Shown: positions 1-9,170 of the stretch, piece by piece | Layout: each line of letters begins with the position of its first letter | Position numbering within the stretch: position 1 is the first letter of the stretch | NCBI RefSeq assembly: GCF_947495025.1 | Contig: NZ_CANLXG010000001.1 | Location: 62,001-126,000, forward strand | Direction: 5' to 3' | Origin: an uncultured Roseobacter sp. | GTDB taxonomy: Bacteria; Pseudomonadota; Alphaproteobacteria; Rhodobacterales; Rhodobacteraceae | Length of the DNA stretch: 64,000 nucleotides | Program-made: the position numbers and the translations under genes | Notes under the pieces: generated by a model | The model's database searches: none | Seen by the model: the letters and a program-made list of their open reading frames with translations, nothing else | Told to the model about the DNA's origin: nothing

Positions 1-22
1 AAAATCCCGCCGGCAGGATTTT
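1..22. terminator. hairpin terminator at the left edge
   Basis: A 7-bp stem pairs AAAATCC (1-7) with GGATTTT (16-22) around an 8-base GC-rich loop, so it ends in a T run on either strand. It probably terminates a gene lying left of the window. No gene is visible between it and position 171. Confidence 0.5.
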
Positions 23-171
23 GCCCGGCAGAGTCTCTCCGATGAAATCACCTGCTTTGGGCTGGCAGGTGCCGGTTTTCAGCCCCTGGTGCTGCAGGGG
101 ATGTCATCGTGCAGGACCGGTGCCATGTGAGGGGGGCGGAGATGTTCCGCTTAAAAATGGGAGTAATCATC

Positions 172-405
172 ATGACCAGAACAACCCTTACGTCGATCGT
201 CCTTGCCCTCGGTGTCGCGGGTGCCGCAACAGCCGCGACAGAGGCAGATGCCAACGGCGACGGCGTTCTGACCATTGACGAGGTGCAGGCGGTGATGCCT
301 GACATCACGGCCGATGCCTTCAACACAATGGACCTGAATGCCGATGGCGCGCTGGATGCCGCGGAAATTCAGGCTGCTCAGGAAGCCGGTCTGATGCCCA
401 CCTGA
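172..405 (+). CDS. small secreted EF-hand calcium-binding protein
   Basis: This is a 77-residue protein with an N-terminal signal peptide (hydrophobic stretch, then an Ala-rich cleavage region near residue 20). Two EF-hand loops follow: a canonical DANGDGVLTIDE and a second, DLNADGALDAAE. Such proteins bind Ca2+ in the periplasm or outside the cell; the partner is unknown. An upstream in-frame ATG at 109 would add 21 residues with no signal character, so the start at 172 is preferred. It runs towards the MttB-family gene, with a strong terminator between them. Confidence 0.8.
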   Translation: MTRTTLTSIVLALGVAGAATAATEADANGDGVLTIDEVQAVMPDITADAFNTMDLNADGALDAAEIQAAQEAGLMPT

Positions 406-457
406 TCCCTGGGCGTCTGGTTGCCGGTCGCTGCCCTGTGACCGGATCCGGACAGTG

Positions 458-490
458 CCCCCGGTGCGATACCGCACCGGGGGTTGCTTT
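458..490. terminator. strong bidirectional terminator
   Basis: An 11-bp perfect stem (458-468 with 473-483, arm CCCCCGGTGCG) closes a 4-base loop and is followed by TTGCTTTT. It lies between the convergent EF-hand and MttB-family genes and probably serves both. Confidence 0.75.
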
Positions 491-2028
491 TATGCCGGCA
501 GGTAAATGCTGAACTTTTCGCGTATCGCGGCATCAAGAGCCGGATCGAACCGTGCCGCCGCGCGCTGGCCGAGGATTTCCTCTTTGCGCAGGCGGGCATT
601 TTCGATCAGATCCGGTTTGCCGTTTTCGGCCCATTCCTTGGGGGATGTTCTGTCTCCCAGGGCGGGATAAACGTGGTCAATCTCCATCCGGCCGAGGGTC
701 TGTTCAGTGCCAAGGTAGTGGCCGGGACCACCGATGCAGACCTCGCGCATCTGATCCAGTGCCAGTGTCTCTTCATTCACTTCGATGCCCCGCACACAGC
801 GCAGCGCCTGACCGATCAGGTCGTCGCTCAGGATCAGCGATTCCAGACAGAACCCCAGCAGTGAGGCATGCATGCCCGCGGCTTCATAGACCATGTTAAG
901 CCCCGAAAGCCCTGCCATAACATTCGAGCACATCTGCTCCCAGCCGGCCTGCATATCGGGCAGTTTGGCATCAGCAATGCCCGCCGCCGCCCCGCCGGGC
1001 AGATCGTAATACTTATGCATCTGTGCGCAGCCTGCAGTCAGCAGGGCCTGCTCGCCCGATCCACCGGTCATCGCGCCCGTGCGCAGATCAAGACCAAAGG
1101 GCCATGTGCCGAAAATCGCCGGATGGCCCGGTTTCACGGCCTGTACATAGACCAGACCGGCCAGGCATTCGGCCACCGCCTGTACAATCGCGCCCGCTAC
1201 GGTCGAGGGGGCAGTGGCGCCGGCCATGCCCGCAGACAACAGCAGCACCGGCATGCCGTAGCGGATGCATTCCTCCATCACGAGGCAGGATTCCGTGGCA
1301 AATTTCATCGGCGGCACGACAAAGCAGTTGGAATTGCTCATAAAGGGCCGTTCGCGCCATTTGTCCTCGCCCCCGGCGATCATGTGCAGCAGCTCGATGC
1401 AGGGTTTTACATGGGCAGGGTCATAAAACGACGTGCCGATATGTTTGGTCGTGCCGGCGGCGGTGGCATAGACGGTGTTGATGTCCATTTCCATGTTGTC
1501 GGTGACGTCGCGGGCGACCATGGGGCGCTGCAGAAAATGCACATTGTCGAGTACGTCGGTGATCCGGGCCGCGTCGTGCAGATCCTGCAGGGTACTTTCC
1601 CGGTAAGTGCGACCGTCAGGTTCCACCAGATGAACTGCCGCGCCAGCGGTGCCATAGTGCACGCGGTTGCCCGACAGGTTCAGGTCGTGTGCCGGATCGC
1701 GCCCGAAAAGGGTCACCGTGCGGTTGGCACGCGCAATGGCATCCTCGACCAGCGCGCGGGGAAAACGCAGGCGTCCGTCATCGCCCTGTATCGCGCCGGC
1801 GGCAGTCATATATTCAACGCCCGTTGGGGGCGCGTCTACCAGACCGATCTCCTCGAGTGCCTGCAGCGCGGCATTGTGGATGTTGTCCATATCAATGGCA
1901 CTCAGAGGCCGGTAGGTGCCGCCTTCAAGGCCGGGCCTGACGGGGCGCATATGCTCGGGCAGAGCGCGGGCGCGTGCTGCACGGCGCGCCGAACGGCCTC
2001 CGCTGCGGGATTTGGTCGATTGTGTCAT
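490..2028 (-). CDS. MttB-family corrinoid-dependent methyltransferase
   Basis: The 512-residue protein belongs to the trimethylamine methyltransferase (MttB) superfamily, whose members move a methyl group from a quaternary or tertiary amine to a corrinoid protein. There is no in-frame amber codon, so this is the non-pyrrolysine branch, which in characterised bacteria uses substrates such as glycine betaine. The substrate here cannot be read from sequence. The N-terminus (residues 1-30) is Arg/Ser-rich. No corrinoid protein or reductive activator is adjacent. The cobalamin gene cobK lies about 8 kb away and is not obviously linked. A short ORF with a good ribosome site lies just upstream. Confidence 0.85.
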   Translation of the reverse strand: MTQSTKSRSGGRSARRAARARALPEHMRPVRPGLEGGTYRPLSAIDMDNIHNAALQALEEIGLVDAPPTGVEYMTAAGAIQGDDGRLRFPRALVEDAIARANRTVTLFGRDPAHDLNLSGNRVHYGTAGAAVHLVEPDGRTYRESTLQDLHDAARITDVLDNVHFLQRPMVARDVTDNMEMDINTVYATAAGTTKHIGTSFYDPAHVKPCIELLHMIAGGEDKWRERPFMSNSNCFVVPPMKFATESCLVMEECIRYGMPVLLLSAGMAGATAPSTVAGAIVQAVAECLAGLVYVQAVKPGHPAIFGTWPFGLDLRTGAMTGGSGEQALLTAGCAQMHKYYDLPGGAAAGIADAKLPDMQAGWEQMCSNVMAGLSGLNMVYEAAGMHASLLGFCLESLILSDDLIGQALRCVRGIEVNEETLALDQMREVCIGGPGHYLGTEQTLGRMEIDHVYPALGDRTSPKEWAENGKPDLIENARLRKEEILGQRAAARFDPALDAAIREKFSIYLPA

Positions 2029-2433
2029 TTGTATTGTCCGGAAAAGGGAAAGGGCGTTATGGGATCGGTCTCAGACCGCCGCCGGACGCCCCCGCGCCGC
2101 GCGTCCGCGTTCCGCGCCGATCGTGCAGACCACCAGTTTGATCTTACTGCGTACGCCCTGCATGCGCGCCTCCCTGTCTGTGGCAGGGTGACGCAGCGGT
2201 GGCGGACCGGTCAAGTCTGTTTGCGACCTCACGAAATTTTTTTCCACAGCAACGGAACCGGCGGGAAGTGGCCGGGTAAAGCACCATGCTGGCAGTGTTC
2301 TGCCGGAAATCCGGTGGTTCCGGGCAGGATGTCCGGTCCTTTTTGGCAGGCCCATTGAACCAGCTTCGGACATGCACAGGTCCAGGGGACGGGTCGGCAG
2401 TTGAGCCGGCCGGAAGATGGCAAGGAGACAGTC
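2029..2433. promoter_or_regulatory. 405-base divergent intergenic region
   Basis: This stretch separates the MttB-family gene (reverse) from the outer-membrane protein gene (forward) and must hold both promoters. The only coding candidate I can support is the short reverse ORF at 2071-2163. A T run followed by CCACAG lies near 2237-2250. I see no tRNA, repeat or convincing promoter consensus. Confidence 0.4.
2071..2163 (-). CDS. possible 30-residue small ORF upstream of the MttB-family gene
   Basis: ATG at 2163 is preceded by AGGGAGG at good spacing, and the 30-codon frame ends 42 bases before the MttB-family start. The peptide is basic: a KIKLVVCTIG core followed by an Arg/Ala-rich tail. 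I do not recognise it. It could be a translated leader or a chance ORF with a good ribosome site. Confidence 0.3.
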   Translation of the reverse strand: MQGVRSKIKLVVCTIGAERGRAARGRPAAV

Positions 2434-3039
2434 ATGAAAAAGACAAGAGCATTCCGCGCAGCGCTGATCGCTGCAGGTTTCACCGCCACGGCTGCAACTG
2501 CAGGATCACCTGAGGCACCAGTGATTGAAACAGTCCCTGTGGCACCTGCGCCTGAGCCTGTGTATTCAGGCGGCCAGTGGACGGGCGGCTACGCCGGTGC
2601 CCAGCTGGGATACGGTGATGTCAATGGTGACAGCGCGCTGGACGGCGTGGACGGTGATGACACGCTTTATGGTCTGCACATCGGTTACAACTATGACTAT
2701 GGCGCCTGGGTCAGCGGTATCGAGCTGGACTATGACGAGACTGACATCGACATCGGTGCCGGTGCGGCCACGGTCGAGGACGTCACGCGGCTCAAGCTCA
2801 GGGCCGGTTACGACATGGGGCGCTGGCTGCCCTATGCCACAGCAGGTGCGGCACGTGTGAACACCACAGCGGGTGACGACACAGGGCCGTTCTATGGCGT
2901 GGGTGTCGCCTGGCAGGCCACTGAGCGTCTCACCGTTGGTACAGAACTGCTGCGTCACAACTTCAGCGACCTTGGCAATGCTGCAGGCGCTGACGCGGAT
3001 GCCACGACCCTGACAGTGCGTGCATCATTCCGGTTCTGA
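2434..3039 (+). CDS. outer-membrane beta-barrel protein (porin-like, Omp25 type)
   Basis: The 201-residue product has a signal peptide (MKKTRAF start, cleavage near ATAG). A Pro/Ala/Val linker follows, then a small barrel domain opening with WTGGYAGAQLGYG and closing with Phe-Arg-Phe, the terminal aromatic expected for BAM-dependent insertion. Alternating hydrophobic strands and Asp/Gly-rich turns fit an eight-stranded barrel. AAGGAG at 2422-2427 sets the start at 2434 rather than the upstream TTG. A 10-bp terminator follows the gene. The function is probably structural or passive diffusion. Confidence 0.8.
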   Translation: MKKTRAFRAALIAAGFTATAATAGSPEAPVIETVPVAPAPEPVYSGGQWTGGYAGAQLGYGDVNGDSALDGVDGDDTLYGLHIGYNYDYGAWVSGIELDYDETDIDIGAGAATVEDVTRLKLRAGYDMGRWLPYATAGAARVNTTAGDDTGPFYGVGVAWQATERLTVGTELLRHNFSDLGNAAGADADATTLTVRASFRF

Positions 3040-3057
3040 CCGGAGCCGACACGCACC

Positions 3058-3088
3058 GGCCCGGATGTCTTCCCCCCGCATCCGGGCC
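3058..3088. terminator. bidirectional terminator
   Basis: GGCCCGGATG (3058-3067) pairs perfectly with 3079-3088 around an 11-base pyrimidine-rich loop. It lies between the convergent outer-membrane protein and aminotransferase genes. Confidence 0.65.
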
Positions 3089-3091
3089 AAT

Positions 3092-4264
3092 TCAGACGGC
3101 CAGCGCCTCGGCATGTGCGCAGAGCTTTTTCAGCGAGACCTCAAAGGCGTCGTCTGCGACGGTCATGGCTACGCGGATATGCCCCGCGGCTGAACGGCCA
3201 AAGCTTTCACCGGGCATAACGGCGATATGGTGGGCGTCCAGCAGGCTGTAGGCGAATTCTTCGCCGCTCAGACCTGTCGCGCGGATATCCAGCATCAGAT
3301 ACATGGCCCCCTGTGCCGGCACCAGGGCCACCGTATTCTGTCCGGCCAGCACCTGCTGTGCCAGTGCCCGCCGCCGCCGGAAAGGCGCAGCAATCTCTTC
3401 TTCGAATTCTGTGCCGCGGGTCAGCGCATAAAGCCCTGCATCCTGGATGAACCCCGGCACGCCATAGGTGGTGTTCGTCGCCAGGTTGATCAGGTTCGAG
3501 ATGGCCTCTTCCGGCCCCACCAGCCAGCCGCAGCGCGATCCGGTCATGGCGTGGGATTTGGACAGTGATCCAACAACAAGCGTGCGTCCGGCCATGCCCG
3601 GCAGACTGCGCGGGCTGATATGGCTGCCTTCCCAGACCTGGGTGTCATAGACCTCGTCCGAGATGAGCCACAGATCATCGCGGCAGCAGACCTCTGCGAT
3701 CCCCTCCAGCGTGGCACGGGAATAGACCACGCCCGTAGGGTTGTTGGGGCTGTTGATCAGCAGCGACCGCGCGCCCGCGGAATGGGCTGCGATGTCGCTG
3801 GCGCGGGGCTGAAACGCATCCGAGGCGCGGGTGGTGATTACCTGTGGTACGGCACCGGCAGCGCGCAGCGTACCGGGGTAGGTGGCATAATAGGGATCAA
3901 TGTACAGCGCCGTATCGCCTGCGTCGCAGGCGGCGATATGCGCAGAAAAGAGGGCAGACTGCCCACCCGGCGTGATCAGAACATTACCCGGTTTTGTCGG
4001 CACCCCTGTCCGGGCCTGCACGCGTGCGGCGACCGTTTCGCGCAGCGGCTCAGATCCGGGGATTGCCGCATAGCCCGTATTGCCCGCCAGCGCCTTGCTG
4101 TGCATTTCCTGCAGGATCGGTGCGGCAGTGCGGATATCATGCTCGCCAATGGTCAGCTCTGTGACCGGCGTGCCGGCCGCGATCATGCGGCGCGCCTTGA
4201 GAAAGACGTCCCATCCATCGGACCCGCCGCCGTTGATGCCCATAAGGCGCTGTGAAAGCTGCAT
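3092..4264 (-). CDS. class I/II pyridoxal-phosphate aminotransferase
   Basis: The 390-residue protein has the full fold-type I signature: NSPNNPTG (171-178), SDEVY (202-206), the PLP lysine K236 in SLSKSHAMTG, and R244, which would bind the substrate carboxylate. It transfers amino groups between an amino acid and a 2-oxo acid in the cytoplasm. The amino-acid specificity cannot be told from sequence. It diverges from the cysS cluster, and its start is about 100 bases from the Ile/Cys leader ORF, so a link to amino-acid metabolism is plausible but unproven. Confidence 0.85.
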   Translation of the reverse strand: MQLSQRLMGINGGGSDGWDVFLKARRMIAAGTPVTELTIGEHDIRTAAPILQEMHSKALAGNTGYAAIPGSEPLRETVAARVQARTGVPTKPGNVLITPGGQSALFSAHIAACDAGDTALYIDPYYATYPGTLRAAGAVPQVITTRASDAFQPRASDIAAHSAGARSLLINSPNNPTGVVYSRATLEGIAEVCCRDDLWLISDEVYDTQVWEGSHISPRSLPGMAGRTLVVGSLSKSHAMTGSRCGWLVGPEEAISNLINLATNTTYGVPGFIQDAGLYALTRGTEFEEEIAAPFRRRRALAQQVLAGQNTVALVPAQGAMYLMLDIRATGLSGEEFAYSLLDAHHIAVMPGESFGRSAAGHIRVAMTVADDAFEVSLKKLCAHAEALAV

Positions 4265-4361
4265 CTCTGCCTCCGCTCAGTTGTCCGGGCAGAGGCGCAT
4301 TGCCCGCGCGATTCGTCAATCGGGCTTGACCCGGGCGCGGCCCCCGTGCCACATGCTCCCT

Positions 4362-4400
4362 ATGACCCGTACAACAATTATCTGCTGTATTATTAACTGA
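4362..4400 (+). CDS. putative leader peptide rich in Ile and Cys (attenuator)
   Basis: The 12-codon ORF reads MTRTTIICCIIN then TGA, with four Ile and two adjacent Cys codons. It ends 86 bases before the cysS start. The gene directly downstream charges tRNA-Cys, and the next, cimA, makes the isoleucine precursor citramalate. This match between codons and pathway is what a ribosome-mediated attenuator would show. A long-range stem can form between 4410-4416 (GCGGGCA) and 4452-4458 (TGCCCGC). I see no classical U-tailed terminator, so any control might act on translation or on Rho. Function is inferred. Confidence 0.55.
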   Translation: MTRTTIICCIIN

Positions 4401-4486
4401 ACGCTTCCTGCGGGCAGTTCTGGTCGTTTCCATTCTGACAGATGATTGCTATGCCCGCGCTGACCCCTGCGCCAAGGACACCTGTC

Positions 4487-5947
<1,461 letters not shown>

Positions 5948-6053
5948 TCCCTCTGCGACCCCAGGCCAGCACCCGCACCGGGCACCGACGTCATACCGAC
6001 GTTTTACCTACCCGAGCCCGCACCAACGCCCTCAGACAGCCGGAAAAAATCGC

Positions 6054-7676
6054 ATGACCCGTGAACGCCTGTACCTCTATGACACCACCCTGCGCGACGG
6101 CCAGCAGACCCAGGGCGTGCAGTTCTCGACGGACGAAAAACGCGCCATCGCCGCGGCCCTCGACGCGCTGGGCGTGGACTATATCGAGGGCGGCTGGCCC
6201 GGGGCGAACCCCACGGACAGCGCTTTTTTCGACAATGCTCCGGACACCCGTGCGCGCATGACGGCCTTTGGCATGACCAGACGCAGCGGCATGTCAGCGG
6301 AAAATGACGATGTACTGGCGGCGGTGATGAATGCAGGCACAGCTGCGGTATGTCTTGTTGGCAAGACACATGATTTCCATGTACGCGCAGCCCTGGGTGT
6401 TGAGCTGGCAGAAAATACTGAAAACATTGCGAAATCCATTGCGCATATTGTGGATCAGGGACGCGAAGCGCTCTTTGACGCCGAGCACTTCTTTGACGGG
6501 TACAAAGCCAACCCGGATTACGCGCTGACGGCGGTACGTGCGGCGCTGGACGCCGGCGCGCGCTGGATTGTTCTGTGTGATACCAACGGGGGGACGCTGC
6601 CCGAAGAGGTCGGTCGCATCACCGCACAGGTGATCGCTGCGGGCATCCCCGGAGACCGGCTGGGTATTCACACGCACAACGATACCGAAAATGCTGTGGC
6701 CTGCAGTCTGGCGGCGGTGGATGCCGGCGCCCGCCAGATACAGGGCACCCTCAATGGCCTCGGCGAGCGCTGCGGCAATGCAAATCTGACCGCACTGATC
6801 CCCGTTCTGCTGCTGAAAGAGCCCTATGCCAGCCGGTTTGAAACCGGCGTTACGCCGGAGGCACTGAAAACACTGACGCGTACCTCGCGGATGCTGGACG
6901 AAATCCTGAACCGGGTGCCGCGCGCCCAGGCTGCCTTTGTTGGTTCTTCGGCCTTTGCGCACAAGGCCGGTCTGCACGCCAGCGCGATCCTCAAAGACCC
7001 GAGCACCTATGAGCATATTGATCCGGCGGATGTCGGTAATGCCCGTATTATCCCAATGTCGAACCAGGCGGGTCAGTCAAACCTGCGCGAACGGCTTCAG
7101 GGTGCCGGACTGACAGTTGAAAAGGGCGACCCGGCGCTTGGCCTGATCCTCGATACGATCAAGGAGCGCGAGGCTGAAGGGTATTCCTATGACACGGCCC
7201 AGGCCAGTTTTGAGCTGCTGGCGCGCTCGGCCCTCGGGCAGATGCCGGACTTTTTCGAGGTTAAACGGTACCGGGTGACCGTAGAGAGGCGCAAAAACAA
7301 ATACGACAGAATGATCAGCCTGTCCGAGGCTGTCGTTGTTGTGAAAATCGATGGCGACAAGAAGCTCTCTGTCAGCGAGAGCATGGACGAACTGGGGTCT
7401 GACCGCGGGCCGGTCAATGCGCTGGCCAAAGCGCTGGCCAAGGATCTTGGCCGGTACCAGACGATCATCGACGACATGCGGCTGGTGGATTTCAAGGTGC
7501 GGATCACACAGGGCGGTACAGAGGCCGTGACAAGGGTCATTATTGACAGTGAGGACGGGCAGGGCCGGCGGTGGTCAACTGTCGGGGTCTCGCCCAACAT
7601 AGTGGATGCCTCTTTTGAGGCGCTGCTTGATGCCATACGCTGGAAAATCCTGCGGGACCGGAAGCAGATTGCATGA
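6054..7676 (+). CDS. cimA: citramalate synthase
   Basis: This 540-residue enzyme condenses pyruvate and acetyl-CoA to (R)-citramalate, the threonine-independent entry to isoleucine. It is a DRE-TIM metallolyase: DTTLRDG (10-16), HTHND (206-210, metal ligands), GLGERCGNA, and a C-terminal regulatory domain from about residue 390 of the LeuA/CimA allosteric type. The close relative 2-isopropylmalate synthase is a less likely reading, because the 540-residue form with this N-terminus is the CimA branch. It overlaps the next gene by 4 bases (ATGA), so the two are probably translationally coupled. Confidence 0.9.
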   Translation: MTRERLYLYDTTLRDGQQTQGVQFSTDEKRAIAAALDALGVDYIEGGWPGANPTDSAFFDNAPDTRARMTAFGMTRRSGMSAENDDVLAAVMNAGTAAVCLVGKTHDFHVRAALGVELAENTENIAKSIAHIVDQGREALFDAEHFFDGYKANPDYALTAVRAALDAGARWIVLCDTNGGTLPEEVGRITAQVIAAGIPGDRLGIHTHNDTENAVACSLAAVDAGARQIQGTLNGLGERCGNANLTALIPVLLLKEPYASRFETGVTPEALKTLTRTSRMLDEILNRVPRAQAAFVGSSAFAHKAGLHASAILKDPSTYEHIDPADVGNARIIPMSNQAGQSNLRERLQGAGLTVEKGDPALGLILDTIKEREAEGYSYDTAQASFELLARSALGQMPDFFEVKRYRVTVERRKNKYDRMISLSEAVVVVKIDGDKKLSVSESMDELGSDRGPVNALAKALAKDLGRYQTIIDDMRLVDFKVRITQGGTEAVTRVIIDSEDGQGRRWSTVGVSPNIVDASFEALLDAIRWKILRDRKQIA

Positions 7677-8395
7677 ACGACGCCTACCGGGATGCTTTTT
7701 TCACGTTGCACCGCGACCTGCCGCGCGAGGGTCCTGGCGAGCCTGCCGATGTTGCCTGGGCCGCGGACCTTGCGGGTGTGGGCCGCAAAGCGCGTATCTG
7801 CGACGCGGCGTGCGGACCGGGGGCGGACATTCCAGCGCTGCTTGCAGCAGCACCGGAGGGCCATGTCACAGCGCTGGACAAAACGGAGAGCTTTGTTGAC
7901 CAGGCAAAGGCCGCACATGGTGCTGACCCGCGTACAACAATCATGGCCGGTGATATGGCAGATATCGCCGGGCCATACGATTTCATATGGTGTGCGGGGG
8001 CGGTTTATTTTCTGGGGGTTCGCGAGGCACTGGAAACATGGAAGACAGCGCTGGCTCCCGGTGGCGCGATCGCTTTTTCCCAGGTCTGCTGGTTTACAGA
8101 AACGCCGTCGCGCGCGGCTCTGGAGGGATGGGCTGAGTATCCGGATATGACCGGAGAAGCGGGCCTCCTCGATCACATCCGCGCTGCCGGATACGATTGC
8201 GCGGGAACGCGGCGTCTGTCAGACGCGGCGTGGGAGGCCTATTACCAGCCAATGGACGCCCGGATTAACGCTCTTGCGGTGGACGCAAAGGGCGCGCTTG
8301 CCGATGTGCTTCAGGAAGGGCGGGACGAGGCCGCGCTCTGGCGGGATCACCGCAATGAATTCGGGTACCTGCTCTGTGTTGTACGGCCGGGATGA
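7673..8395 (+). CDS. class I SAM-dependent methyltransferase
   Basis: The 240-residue protein has a Rossmann SAM-binding motif, ICDAACGPGAD, an acidic second strand (ALDKTE) and a GDMAD motif, all typical of class I methyltransferases. The substrate is unknown. It starts inside the cimA stop (ATGA) and its own stop overlaps the next start, so the three genes form a tight unit. Nothing in the sequence points to a quinone, protein or small-molecule substrate in particular. Confidence 0.8.
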   Translation: MNDAYRDAFFTLHRDLPREGPGEPADVAWAADLAGVGRKARICDAACGPGADIPALLAAAPEGHVTALDKTESFVDQAKAAHGADPRTTIMAGDMADIAGPYDFIWCAGAVYFLGVREALETWKTALAPGGAIAFSQVCWFTETPSRAALEGWAEYPDMTGEAGLLDHIRAAGYDCAGTRRLSDAAWEAYYQPMDARINALAVDAKGALADVLQEGRDEAALWRDHRNEFGYLLCVVRPG

Positions 8396-9156
8396 TATTT
8401 GACGAGGACCTGACCGCCTGTGCTGCGCTGGTACAGAAGGCGGACCCGGACCGGTTTGCAGCTGCAATGGCCGGGCCGGTCGATGCGCGGCGGATACTGT
8501 TTCCCGTTTATGCCTTTAACGTTGAGGTGTCGCGGGCGCCATGGGTGACGCAGGAGGCCATGATTGCCGAGATGCGGTTGCAGTGGTGGCGTGATGCGCT
8601 GACCGAAATCGGCGCGCGCGGCATTGTGCGGCGCCATGAAGTGGTCACGCCGCTGGCGCTGGCTCTGGACAGTCAGGGCGCAGAGGTGCTGGACCGCCTC
8701 GTGGCAGCCCGGCGCTGGGATATTTACCGGGATCCGTTCGAGGATGCAGCGCATTTCTCCCGGTATCTGGACGAAACAGGGGCCGGGCTGATGTGGGCTG
8801 GCGCCCGTGCGCTGGGGGCCGAACCCGAACACGAAGCCGCAGTGCGCGCCCTGGGCAGGGCAGCCGGTCTGGCACGGTTTCTGCAGGCCGTCCCGGCGCT
8901 TGAGGCAGAGAAACGCATCCCGCTCGTCGATGGGCGCACTGATGCCGTCAGAACCCTTGCTTCAGACGCGCTTGCGACTTTTTCACGCCGGGACCTTCGC
9001 CGGTCTGTCGGCAGAAAGGCCTGGCCTGCACTGACAGAGGCGTTTGCCGCGCGCGATCTTCTGGAGCAGGTGGTGCGCAGGCCGCATATCGTTGCCGAAG
9101 GCGGGATGGGAATGAACCCGCTGAAGCGCAGCCTGCGCCTTTGGCAGTGGGCCTGA
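8392..9156 (+). CDS. squalene/phytoene synthase-fold protein (NDUFAF6-like)
   Basis: The 254-residue protein matches the isoprenoid synthase fold best around MRLQWWRDALTEI and the later ARFLQAVP segment. The two Asp-rich DxxxD metal motifs of real squalene or phytoene synthases are not evident. Family members of this kind are annotated as phytoene synthase in alphaproteobacteria but resemble NDUFAF6, a mitochondrial complex I assembly factor. A scaffold or assembly role is therefore more likely than carotenoid synthesis, and no carotenoid genes are nearby. Its start overlaps the methyltransferase stop by 4 bases. Confidence 0.75.
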   Translation: MIFDEDLTACAALVQKADPDRFAAAMAGPVDARRILFPVYAFNVEVSRAPWVTQEAMIAEMRLQWWRDALTEIGARGIVRRHEVVTPLALALDSQGAEVLDRLVAARRWDIYRDPFEDAAHFSRYLDETGAGLMWAGARALGAEPEHEAAVRALGRAAGLARFLQAVPALEAEKRIPLVDGRTDAVRTLASDALATFSRRDLRRSVGRKAWPALTEAFAARDLLEQVVRRPHIVAEGGMGMNPLKRSLRLWQWA

Positions 9157-9170
9157 GCAGGACCGCCGGA

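Noticed and set aside
490..2028. Pyrrolysine-containing methyltransferase
   Set aside because: No in-frame TAG is present and no pyl genes occur, so it is the non-pyrrolysine branch.
868..2358. 496-codon forward open frame across the MttB-family gene
   Set aside because: It is antisense to a clear MttB-family gene and has no family motif; high GC makes long open antisense frames common.
8392..9156. Carotenoid phytoene synthase
   Set aside because: The Asp-rich metal motifs are not evident and no carotenoid genes are adjacent.
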